Shown here piece by piece: positions 1 to 6,170 of a stretch of DNA of 6,170 nt. Under the pieces are notes generated by a model that was not told the origin of the DNA, did no database searches, and saw only the letters and a list, made by a program, of their open reading frames with translations. Numbering within the stretch: the first letter of the stretch is position 1; the number at the start of each line of letters is the position of its first letter. A program made the translations under genes and the position numbers. The stretch covers positions 1 through 6,170 of the forward strand of contig RFOO01000068.1 in the NCBI GenBank assembly GCA_009926645.1, in the 5' to 3' direction. The stretch comes from a bacterium. Lineage in GTDB: Bacteria; Verrucomicrobiota; Verrucomicrobiia; Opitutales; UBA953.

Positions 1-488
1 CGCCGGGTAAAAAGATACGGCTCTCGATCGCTCAACTGAAACACATTGAATTTCAGCCCAAGCGTATGCCGTTGCATATTCGCCAACAAATGAGCCAACC
101 CAATAACCAGAGCGATTTTACCCAAGTCCGAGGCTTGTAAACGAATAACACCTAAATCAATCCACCGCCAGGAACCATTAACCGTCACTCCAATACCAGG
201 TATCCGTGCTGCAAACATTAACGCCATCGCTACGATAAAAATCTTAAACCACTGTTTTCTAACCTGATCGAGGTTCAGGCGATAAGTTAGCCAACAGGCC
301 AAAATCGCAAAAGGCACATAGAGGAGCTGCCGCTCAAAAGCCGCGGTACGATTCTTCGAAGAAAGCGAGATACCTGCACTGTATTGATTAACCAAACCGA
401 AGATGACTAACCCTACCACGATGACGACAATCCAGAAAGCATAACTCCCCAGCCCTCGGGGTCTTTCTGGTTTCATCGCGAGAATCAT
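1..488 (-). CDS. ftsW: FtsW, septal SEDS peptidoglycan glycosyltransferase (5' part, cut by the window edge)
   Basis: Translating the minus strand from the ATG at 488 gives 162 codons with no stop before the left edge, so the C-terminal part (usually over half of this roughly 370-400 residue family) is missing. FtsW is an inner-membrane SEDS protein that polymerises lipid II at the septum together with a class B penicillin-binding protein. Visible are a short basic cytoplasmic N-terminus, hydrophobic segments at about residues 16-33, 55-68, 81-94 and 122-136, and the family signature at 103-124 (VNGSWRWIDLG, then LQASDLGK). The usual QPSE is QASD here. Position after murD in a mur cluster favours FtsW over its paralogue RodA. 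The start is uncertain: ATG 488 or the in-frame ATG 476, four codons later; neither has a Shine-Dalgarno sequence. The gap to the upstream LysM gene is 21 bp, implying cotranscription. Confidence 0.92.
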   Translation of the reverse strand, partial: MILAMKPERPRGLGSYAFWIVVIVVGLVIFGLVNQYSAGISLSSKNRTAAFERQLLYVPFAILACWLTYRLNLDQVRKQWFKIFIVAMALMFAARIPGIGVTVNGSWRWIDLGVIRLQASDLGKIALVIGLAHLLANMQRHTLGLKFNVFQLSDREPYLFTR

Positions 489-509
489 GATAGGGTTAGA
501 CTGAACGAA

Positions 510-896
510 TTACTTCTGGGAAGTAGGCTTAGCCTTCTCTGATTTCACCGCTGCCGAAGACGGAATTTTCAACTTCTGCCCCGGACGAAGTGCAGCGTTG
601 AGAGAGATGCCATTGGCTGTGGCCAAATCAACAACGCGAACTTTCTCGCGATTGGCAATTTGGGTCAGAGTTTCGCCAGCCACCACGATGTGGGTGCGTT
701 CTGCCACGACTGGCGACAGAGGGGTGGCTTTGACGGGTGGCAGAGGAGAAGAAGCACGTCCACCAGCTGCATAAGCAGCAAGGTCAGGATCTTTTTCTAG
801 TCCACTGGTACTTCGGCAGCCATTAACTCCGACAAGCACTGCGAGCACGCAGAGATGGAGAAGAACAACGGCACTGATGGTGAGGATGGGTCGCAT
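510..896 (-). CDS. Small LysM-domain lipoprotein (putative) inserted between murD and ftsW
   Basis: A 128-residue protein. Residues 1-26 form a signal sequence (Arg2, then a hydrophobic run from about 4 to 24) followed by Cys27 in the context VNGC, an acceptable but not ideal lipobox, so a lipid-anchored envelope protein is likely; an uncleaved membrane anchor is the alternative. Residues 28-66 are a Pro/Ala/Ser-rich linker. Residues 69-112 are one LysM domain: H-I-V-V-x-G-E-T-L near the start, the VVDLATANG core at 88-96, and LRPGQKLKIP at 103-112. LysM domains bind GlcNAc-containing glycans such as peptidoglycan. The tail (113-128) is Lys/Ser-rich. No catalytic domain is present, so the role is probably structural or in positioning. 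It starts 23 bp after murD and ends 21 bp before ftsW, so it is almost certainly in the operon. It has no Shine-Dalgarno sequence, and the ATG is the only Met in the frame. The specific function is unknown. Confidence 0.88.
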   Translation of the reverse strand: MRPILTISAVVLLHLCVLAVLVGVNGCRSTSGLEKDPDLAAYAAGGRASSPLPPVKATPLSPVVAERTHIVVAGETLTQIANREKVRVVDLATANGISLNAALRPGQKLKIPSSAAVKSEKAKPTSQK

Positions 897-919
897 GGTA
901 GTTTTGGGTTAGTTGGAAA

Positions 920-2194
920 TTAAAGTCGTTGGCATAAAGAGGTGGCAGCTCGTTCAAAAACGAGACCGCGTTCGGCGTAGCCGTTGAACATGTCAAAACT
1001 GGAAAAGCCTGGGCTTAGTAAAATAGCCATCGGCCCGTGAGCATCCTTGGTGGCTGCCACCACAGCATCCTGTAAGGAAGAATAGCACCGCGCATTTTTC
1101 CCAAGCTTTGCAAAAAATTTCTGCAAGTCGGGGGCCGTCTCACCGATGAGATAAGCCGCCTCGATGCGAGGATTAATCTGCTGCACGAAATGCTTTAAAT
1201 CTCCCCCCTTCCACTTACCGCCCCCTATCCAACGAACAGGTATATTAAATTGTGCCAGCGCAGCATAAACGGAATGGAAATTAGTCCCCTTCGAGTCGTT
1301 CCAAAATTCAATTCCCTTGGCCTCCGCCACTTTACGCAAACGATGGGGAGCTAAACGGAATAACTTTGCTGATTCTTCGAGCGATTGCCGTGAAAGTCCT
1401 TTGGCTTCGGCATAACGAACAGCTAAAGCCCAATTCTCTTGCTGTGGCCATGACTGAAAGACTGAACCTTCAGGCAGAGTCTCAACAACATCCCCTCGTT
1501 TGGCCACAATGGTGTGTTCCGGAAGTTCGATACCGAATTGTTTGGCATAAGCCACGACTGATTCACCGACAATCAAAGTTCCCCCAGGAACCATGCGTTC
1601 AACTAATTTATACTTAGCACGGAAATAGGTCTCACAATCGCCATGCCGATCGAGGTGATCTTCGTCGAAATTAATCCACAAAACCGTCTCGGGTGAATAA
1701 TAACGTAAATCTTCACTCTGAAATGAGCTGACTTCCACCACCGCCAAGAAAGTCGCATTGGTCGCCGTGTTAGCAATAGCCGTTAAAGGTAAGCCAATAT
1801 TGCCACAAGCAATGGCGTTTTGCCCAGCGCGCTTGTGGGCAAAAGAAAGGAACTCTGTTAATGTCGTTTTTCCATTCGTTCCCGTAACTGCCACAGTCGG
1901 ACCCGACCAAAGCAGTGAGCCAAAATCTAATTCACTTAAACACATGAGGCCAGCACGTCGGGCTGCAAGTAACCACGGATGTGGCTGCGGAAAACCTGGG
2001 CTATAAATAACGAGATCGTGACGTTTAGCTTCGGTTTCCCCAAAAACACGATTTTCCCCTTTTTCATCATAGATAACCGAGGCTGAACCAGAGTGACTTA
2101 AAGCTTCCGCCACCGCACGACCGCTCACTCCACCACCAAAAATAGCAGCAGGACGAGTCAAACGCTTGCGTAACTGTTCAGGAATTTCGGTCAT
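920..2194 (-). CDS. murD: UDP-N-acetylmuramoyl-L-alanine--D-glutamate ligase
   Basis: A cytoplasmic ATP-dependent ligase adding D-glutamate to UDP-MurNAc-L-Ala. At 424 residues it is slightly shorter than the E. coli enzyme. The N-terminal UDP-binding Rossmann domain carries GGGVSG at 20-25. The central ATPase domain has the P-loop GTNGKTT at 105-111, CGNIGLPL at 130-137, EVSSFQSE at 154-161 and NFDEDHLDRHG at 175-185, followed by Lys194, which aligns with the carbamylated lysine of the family. The C-terminal domain has PHR at 283-285, NDSKGTN at 299-305, GGKWKGGDL, and a late SPGFSSFDMF block where many MurDs have SPACASFDQF. The usual GxHN motif before the C-terminal domain is replaced by PQQEN (250-254). 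The start is set by a 4-bp ATGA overlap with the mraY stop, suggesting translational coupling; there is no Shine-Dalgarno sequence. The order mraY-murD agrees with the MurD assignment over the other Mur ligases. Confidence 0.97.
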   Translation of the reverse strand: MTEIPEQLRKRLTRPAAIFGGGVSGRAVAEALSHSGSASVIYDEKGENRVFGETEAKRHDLVIYSPGFPQPHPWLLAARRAGLMCLSELDFGSLLWSGPTVAVTGTNGKTTLTEFLSFAHKRAGQNAIACGNIGLPLTAIANTATNATFLAVVEVSSFQSEDLRYYSPETVLWINFDEDHLDRHGDCETYFRAKYKLVERMVPGGTLIVGESVVAYAKQFGIELPEHTIVAKRGDVVETLPEGSVFQSWPQQENWALAVRYAEAKGLSRQSLEESAKLFRLAPHRLRKVAEAKGIEFWNDSKGTNFHSVYAALAQFNIPVRWIGGGKWKGGDLKHFVQQINPRIEAAYLIGETAPDLQKFFAKLGKNARCYSSLQDAVVAATKDAHGPMAILLSPGFSSFDMFNGYAERGLVFERAATSLCQRL

Positions 2195-3303
2195 CGTAAT
2201 TTAAGTGAGAGAAGGCCTAAAAAGCCAAAGAGAAGAGAGAGAATCCAGAAACGCACCACGACCTTCGTCGCAGGCCAGCCCTTTTTCTGGAAGTGATGAT
2301 GTATGGGCGTCATCAAAAAGAGTCGCTTGCCACCCGTGCGTTTAAAGTAGGCCACTTGCAAAATAACAGAAAGGGCTTCGAGGACGAAAACACCTCCAGC
2401 GATAGCTAACAAAAAAGGTTGATGCATCAAACAGGCGACAGTGCCCAAAGCTCCCCCAATTCCTAATGCACCAACATCGCCCATATAAACTTCAGCTGGA
2501 GCTGCATTATGCCAAAGGAAAACCAAACCGCCACCAACTAAAGTCGCACAAAAAACCGCTAACTCTCCCGCATCGGGAACATAACTAATCCGTAAATAAC
2601 TAGCAAAGTTGTGATTACCAACAAGGTAAGCAATCGAACCTAAAATGACGGTAGTAATTAATACACAGCCAATGGCTAGGCCGTCTAAACCATCGGTTAA
2701 ATTCACCGCGTTTGAGGAACCCACGCACACAATGGTGATAAAAAGTCCAGCGACCAAAAGGCAGAGTGCATAAGGAACCTGTTCAACCGTCGCCGACCAA
2801 ATTGGCTTATCCATCACGGGTAACCAAATCTCACAGAGACTCGAACGATAGCGGGCATCACAAAGGACAATGCCGAGAGTAAGGATAGCAACGACCGCTT
2901 GTCCGAGTAGTTTAACCCGACCGGGGATTCCATCCGAACTAGCACGTCGTACTTTCAGCCAATCATCCCACAAACCAACCAAGCCCATACCAACGAATGA
3001 AAACAGTGCAGCCAAAACCAAGACGCCTGGCTTAGCCCAAAGTAAAACCGATGGGATAATCGCCGCTGCCATTAAAAGCCCACCCATGGTGGGAACTTTT
3101 CCACCCTCTTTAGCCAAATCTCCCATCAACTTCGCCGATCGCTCAGGCTGACGTAATCGACTCAAAACCCGAATGATGGGGCCAGATAAAAGCATGCCCA
3201 AAAACAAAGCGGTCACGCCCGCTAAAATGGCTCGCACCGAAATATACTCAAAAAGTCGAAAAGGACCCCACGAGGACTCTAAAAGATGGAGATAATAAAG
3301 CAT
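2191..3303 (-). CDS. mraY: Phospho-N-acetylmuramoyl-pentapeptide-transferase (lipid I synthase)
   Basis: A polytopic inner-membrane enzyme that transfers phospho-MurNAc-pentapeptide from UDP to undecaprenyl phosphate, giving lipid I. The 370-residue length and many hydrophobic segments fit the ten-helix family. Seen in order: PTMGG at 71-75; the Mg-binding DDxxK motif as DDWLK at 113-117; NAVNLTDGLDGLA at 198-210; FLWHN at 262-266; MGDVGAL at 274-280, whose Asp276 aligns with a catalytically essential aspartate; and the cytoplasmic HHH motif at 335-337 followed by a GW pair and RFW. Differences from the common consensus are KVPTMGG for GTPTMGG, FLWHN for FLW(F/Y)N, Ala for Ser in MGDxGS, and HHHFQ for HHHFE. 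The N-terminus beginning MLYYL is typical of MraY and supports this ATG, which lies 3 bp after the murF stop. It has no Shine-Dalgarno sequence, so translation may depend on ribosomes finishing murF. Confidence 0.97.
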   Translation of the reverse strand: MLYYLHLLESSWGPFRLFEYISVRAILAGVTALFLGMLLSGPIIRVLSRLRQPERSAKLMGDLAKEGGKVPTMGGLLMAAAIIPSVLLWAKPGVLVLAALFSFVGMGLVGLWDDWLKVRRASSDGIPGRVKLLGQAVVAILTLGIVLCDARYRSSLCEIWLPVMDKPIWSATVEQVPYALCLLVAGLFITIVCVGSSNAVNLTDGLDGLAIGCVLITTVILGSIAYLVGNHNFASYLRISYVPDAGELAVFCATLVGGGLVFLWHNAAPAEVYMGDVGALGIGGALGTVACLMHQPFLLAIAGGVFVLEALSVILQVAYFKRTGGKRLFLMTPIHHHFQKKGWPATKVVVRFWILSLLFGFLGLLSLKLR

Positions 3304-3306
3304 GCT

Positions 3307-4680
3307 TTAATGAAAAGAAATTTGAGATTGTAGTGGTGCAGGCAAAGCCTTCTCCAAAGTGCAGGAGCGACTGCCTTTAACAAAAATATAACCTGCGTGG
3401 TTTTCTATAACGCGGTGAACGGCAGCCAGGGAATCGGCGAGTTCTTTGCGGACCCCTGATGTGGTAATGCCCTCCAAATAAGACGCAGCCTCACCACTCC
3501 AAACAATCACACTATCACCCACTCGTAGGGGTAACTGCTGTCCACATTGACGATGGAGAACTTTCGCCTCTTGGCCTAATTCCGCCATACCACCGAGAAC
3601 AAATAGTCGTGGTCGAGCATCAGCCTGACTCAAGCGATGAAAACATTTCGCTGCATCAAGAAGAGAAACGGGACTCGAATTATAACAATCGAGATAAAAA
3701 ATAGAATCACCTAAAACATGAATACTTCCTCGTCCTGCTGAGGGCTTCCATTGCAAGAGAGCTTTAGCAATTTGCGTTTGGCTTAAACCCAGTTCTTTCG
3801 CCGCGATAATAGCTAAGGCAGCATTACGCGCTAATCCTTCTGACATAGGATTAATCGGGAAAGATTCGCCATCCACCGTCAGAACCAACTGGGCCTTCTC
3901 TTGTACAAGCGAAGCCTGAACGATTTTCGCAGGAACCGCCGCCACCCTCTCTTCGCCAATAAACTGAACCGCTATCGTCCGCTTCGCCCATTGAGCAAAG
4001 GGTGGCCAAGCGAGAAGAGATAAGGGACAAATGACTTTCCCAGACTCAACCACCGCAGCTGCGAGTTGAGATTTTTCATGCGCAATCCCTGCTAAAGATC
4101 CGATACCTTCCAAATGGACTGGAGCAACGGCCGTGATAATCGAGAGATCCGGTCGAAGTAATTCCGCAGAAATTTTTAATTCTCCAGGAAGACTCATACC
4201 TGCTTCAATCACGCCAAAACGATGTTCCTCGGCTCGCAGTTTCAAGACCATCAGAGGAACGCCAATCGTATTATTTAAATTCGCCTCCGTAACAAAAGCA
4301 GTTGGACCAAGTAAAGTTCCTAAAAGGTCTTTGGTCGATGTTTTGCCCACGCTACCAGTAATACCCACAATCTTTCCTGGAAATTGTCGACGCCACGCCG
4401 CAGCAATTCTTTGTAGACCATGCAAACCCTCTTCCACCAATAGTTGCGGTAACGCATCGTCTACTGATCGGGAAACAATGGCTCCTGCTGCCCCACGGGC
4501 ACGAGCCTCGGCTAAATAATCATGCCCATCACGACGGGCTGTTTTGAGTGCGACAAAAATTTCTCCTGGCTGAAGCACTCGTGTATCCGTTGTGAAACCT
4601 TTAATCGGTAACACGGGCAAATGATTCCACGTTCCCTTTGACCACTCCGCGAGTTGGGTTGGAGAAAAACGAAACATCAT
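3307..4680 (-). CDS. murF: UDP-N-acetylmuramoyl-tripeptide--D-alanyl-D-alanine ligase
   Basis: A cytoplasmic ATP-dependent ligase that adds the D-Ala-D-Ala dipeptide to the UDP-MurNAc-tripeptide made by MurE; 457 residues, close to the family norm. The N-terminal domain has TTDTR at 30-34 and PGEIFVAL at 38-45. The ATPase domain has the P-loop GSVGKTS at 109-115, NLNNTIGVPL at 134-143 (a MurF hallmark), EAGMSLPGEL at 159-168, HLEGIGS at 189-195 and Lys203, aligning with the family's carbamylated lysine. The C-terminal domain has DCYNSSP at 331-337, LGGMAELG at 362-369 (most MurFs have LGDM) and KGSRS at 435-439. The start overlaps the murE stop by 4 bp (ATGA). A second Met codon follows immediately, so the first residue could be either. 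This is the only gene here with a strong Shine-Dalgarno sequence, spaced 7 nt from the first ATG. Confidence 0.96.
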   Translation of the reverse strand: MMFRFSPTQLAEWSKGTWNHLPVLPIKGFTTDTRVLQPGEIFVALKTARRDGHDYLAEARARGAAGAIVSRSVDDALPQLLVEEGLHGLQRIAAAWRRQFPGKIVGITGSVGKTSTKDLLGTLLGPTAFVTEANLNNTIGVPLMVLKLRAEEHRFGVIEAGMSLPGELKISAELLRPDLSIITAVAPVHLEGIGSLAGIAHEKSQLAAAVVESGKVICPLSLLAWPPFAQWAKRTIAVQFIGEERVAAVPAKIVQASLVQEKAQLVLTVDGESFPINPMSEGLARNAALAIIAAKELGLSQTQIAKALLQWKPSAGRGSIHVLGDSIFYLDCYNSSPVSLLDAAKCFHRLSQADARPRLFVLGGMAELGQEAKVLHRQCGQQLPLRVGDSVIVWSGEAASYLEGITTSGVRKELADSLAAVHRVIENHAGYIFVKGSRSCTLEKALPAPLQSQISFH

Positions 4681-6164
4681 GACGCGGCCCCCTTTCTCAA
4701 TTCTAACAATTGTCGAACAACGAGACGGTCATCAAACGGCACCACCGTATCAAAAAACTCCTGCGTTGTCTCATGGCCTTTACCTGCAATCAGAACGCAA
4801 TCCTGAGCTTTAGCAGCGACTAAAGCTCGTCCAATCGCTTCGCGACGGTCTGGAATAAATTCTAGATTCGGTAAGGAACCTAAACCTTCACGCATATCCG
4901 CAAAAATCGACTGAATGGATTCTTTGCGTGGATTGTCCGCGGTCGCCCAAGCTTGATCGGCTAACTCCGTCACCACTTTCGTCATGGCTGGACGTTTTCC
5001 TCGATCGCGATTGCCCCCACAACCAAAGACACAGAACACTCGGCCAGGGGTAATCGATCGCAACATGCGCAGCACATTGCGCAACGCATCATCGGTGTGG
5101 GCGTAATCGACATAAACAGGAAAAGCCTGTCCAACTTCCACTCGTTCCATTCGACCAGGCACTCCCCCAAAAGACGCTAAGGCTTCCGTCAGACTCAAGG
5201 GATTACGTCCTAACGCAGCAGCTAACGCCAGGGCACAAAGCACATTTGAGACGTTATAGTCTCCTGGAAGCGGAGAAACGAAGTGCGCTGACTGTCCTTC
5301 CCAATGCACAACAAAAGACGCTCCGCGTTGATTAAATACGACGTTGCTTGCCCGAAGATCCGCTTCCGGCGCCAATCCAAAAGTAATGACCTTTCCTCGA
5401 CGCTGACAGGCCTCTGCTAAAACACATCCCGAAGGATCATCTCGATTGATAACCGACACCTCGGGTATCGTTCCGTTTCGCCCATCAAACAAAGCCTGCT
5501 TAGCTTGAAAATAATTTTCAAAATTACCGTGGTAATCGATGTGATCTCGCGTGAGGTTCGTGAAAGCCGCCGCTTGAAAATGAAAACCATGCACGCGATC
5601 TTGATGCAGAGCATGCGAACTAACCTCCAGACAAGCTCCTTCACAACCGGCTTCCACCATTTGCCGGAAAAATCCAGCAAGATCAGCGGATTCGGGCGTC
5701 GTCTTGTAGGAAGGAATAGAGCGACGGCCCAATTGATAGCGTACTGTACCAATCAATCCCCATTGACCACCATCCGCTTGTAACAAATGACGGAGTAAAG
5801 TGCTGACGGTCGTTTTTCCATTGGTTCCGGTAACGCCAACCAATTTTAACGATGATTCGGGATGACCATAAAAACGACGAGCAACTTCAGCTAAAACCTT
5901 CCGAGGCTCTTGCACTTGTGCCGCAGCCACAGCTGGCAAGCCCGAGACTGGCTGACCTGAGATAATCGCCGCCGCGCCCCGTGCAATCACATCGTTGATA
6001 AAAGCGTGCCCATCGGTTCGTAATCCTGGCAAAGCAAAGAAAAGAGACCCTGGCAAAATCCGACGACTATCTGTGACTAATCCCGTAATGCGAACCTGCC
6101 AATCTCCCGAACGACCAAGCACAGGTATATTCTGAAGTAAGGAATGGAGGGTAGGTGAAGACAT
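4677..6164 (-). CDS. murE: UDP-N-acetylmuramoyl-L-alanyl-D-glutamate--2,6-diaminopimelate ligase
   Basis: A cytoplasmic ATP-dependent ligase adding the third stem-peptide residue; 495 residues, a full-length family member. The N-terminal UDP-binding domain has TDSR at 31-34 and PGSLFFAL at 38-45. The ATPase domain has the P-loop GTNGKTT at 113-119, TTPES at 155-159, EVSSHAL at 180-186, NLTRDHIDYHG at 203-213 and Lys222, aligning with the carbamylated lysine. The C-terminal domain has PGRMERV at 336-342, DYAHTDDAL at 353-361, GCGGNRDRGKRP at 381-392, DNPR at 410-413 and GKGHE at 461-465. DNPR is the motif that marks meso-diaminopimelate rather than L-lysine as substrate, so the wall is inferred to be of the DAP type. 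The ATG at 6164 leaves only 6 bp of upstream sequence, so the ribosome binding site and the upstream neighbour (usually ftsI) cannot be seen; the N-terminal length fits the family. Confidence 0.96.
   Translation of the reverse strand: MSSPTLHSLLQNIPVLGRSGDWQVRITGLVTDSRRILPGSLFFALPGLRTDGHAFINDVIARGAAAIISGQPVSGLPAVAAAQVQEPRKVLAEVARRFYGHPESSLKLVGVTGTNGKTTVSTLLRHLLQADGGQWGLIGTVRYQLGRRSIPSYKTTPESADLAGFFRQMVEAGCEGACLEVSSHALHQDRVHGFHFQAAAFTNLTRDHIDYHGNFENYFQAKQALFDGRNGTIPEVSVINRDDPSGCVLAEACQRRGKVITFGLAPEADLRASNVVFNQRGASFVVHWEGQSAHFVSPLPGDYNVSNVLCALALAAALGRNPLSLTEALASFGGVPGRMERVEVGQAFPVYVDYAHTDDALRNVLRMLRSITPGRVFCVFGCGGNRDRGKRPAMTKVVTELADQAWATADNPRKESIQSIFADMREGLGSLPNLEFIPDRREAIGRALVAAKAQDCVLIAGKGHETTQEFFDTVVPFDDRLVVRQLLELRKGAAS
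4688..4697 (-). promoter_or_regulatory. Shine-Dalgarno sequence of murF
   Basis: On the minus strand AGAAAGGGGG lies inside the last codons of murE, ending 7 nt before the first murF ATG (4680) and 10 nt before the second (4677). The spacing favours the first ATG, which forms the ATGA overlap with the murE stop. It is the only purine-rich site of this strength before any gene start that can be examined here. Function is inferred from position and composition only. Confidence 0.6.
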
Positions 6165-6170
6165 TCGAGG

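Noticed and set aside
949..964. Perfect 6-bp inverted repeat (CTCGTT / AACGAG) with a 4-base loop near the 3' end of murD
   Set aside because: It lies inside conserved murD coding sequence, is short, and is not followed by a U-run on the minus strand, so it is not a convincing terminator.
968..996. A TTGACA -35-like hexamer on the minus strand (996-991) upstream of the LysM gene
   Set aside because: At a 17-bp spacing the -10 position reads GAACGC, nothing like TATAAT, and the hexamer lies within murD coding sequence.
3079..3093. Perfect 6-bp inverted repeat (CCCACC / GGTGGG) with a 3-base loop, followed on the minus strand by CTTTTAA
   Set aside because: It encodes the conserved VPTMGG motif of MraY, so the symmetry follows from the protein sequence; a terminator inside mraY would make no sense.
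2870..3151. Open frame of 93 codons on the plus strand
   Set aside because: It is entirely antisense to well-conserved mraY and its translation shows no recognisable domain; the same holds for the other plus-strand frames at 1366-1617, 1758-2006, 4133-4519 and 5505-5783.
5417..5752. Open frame of 111 codons on the minus strand in another frame of murE (also one at 4982-5170)
   Set aside because: It overlaps the highly conserved ATPase domain of murE and its translation has no family resemblance; a frame shadow.
1..6170. Possible mobile element, CRISPR array, toxin-antitoxin or phage-like module
   Set aside because: I found no repeats, transposase motifs, tRNA or atypical gene; all the sequence is accounted for by six co-oriented cell-wall and division genes with almost no spacers.

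Overview
The window is a stretch of a bacterial division and cell-wall (dcw) gene cluster, with every gene on the minus strand. Read in transcription order (right to left) it holds murE, murF, mraY, murD, a small LysM-domain lipoprotein, and the 5' part of ftsW, which runs off the left edge. This is the classical murE-murF-mraY-murD-ftsW order with one extra gene between murD and ftsW. The only non-coding DNA between genes is 3 bp (murF/mraY), 23 bp (murD/lysM) and 21 bp (lysM/ftsW). The other two junctions are 4-bp ATGA overlaps. No internal promoter or terminator is convincing, so the block looks like part of one long operon that begins upstream of base 6170 and continues left of base 1.

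The genes work as one pathway. MurD, MurE and MurF are related ATP-dependent Mur ligases that add D-Glu, the third-position diamino acid and D-Ala-D-Ala to UDP-MurNAc-L-Ala in the cytoplasm. MraY then moves the phospho-MurNAc-pentapeptide onto undecaprenyl phosphate to make lipid I. FtsW is the septal SEDS glycosyltransferase that uses the finished lipid II. The LysM lipoprotein probably sits in the envelope bound to peptidoglycan; its exact job is unknown. The DNPR motif in MurE indicates meso-diaminopimelate peptidoglycan, as expected for a Gram-negative-type wall.

Organism: the full mur/fts cluster, meso-DAP MurE and a lipoprotein-like LysM gene point to a diderm bacterium. The LysM gene between murD and ftsW, near-absence of Shine-Dalgarno sequences and intermediate GC suggest the Verrucomicrobiota or a related PVC lineage. 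That placement is an inference from gene order and remembered family features, not from any search.

Region by region: 1-488 partial ftsW; 510-896 LysM lipoprotein; 920-2194 murD; 2191-3303 mraY; 3307-4680 murF; 4677-6164 murE; 6165-6170 a few bases of upstream sequence. There are no RNA genes, mobile elements, CRISPR arrays or long repeats, and no gene-free stretch over 300 bp. This is essentially an ordinary core-genome locus; the points worth a second look are the inserted LysM gene and several substitutions in normally conserved motifs.
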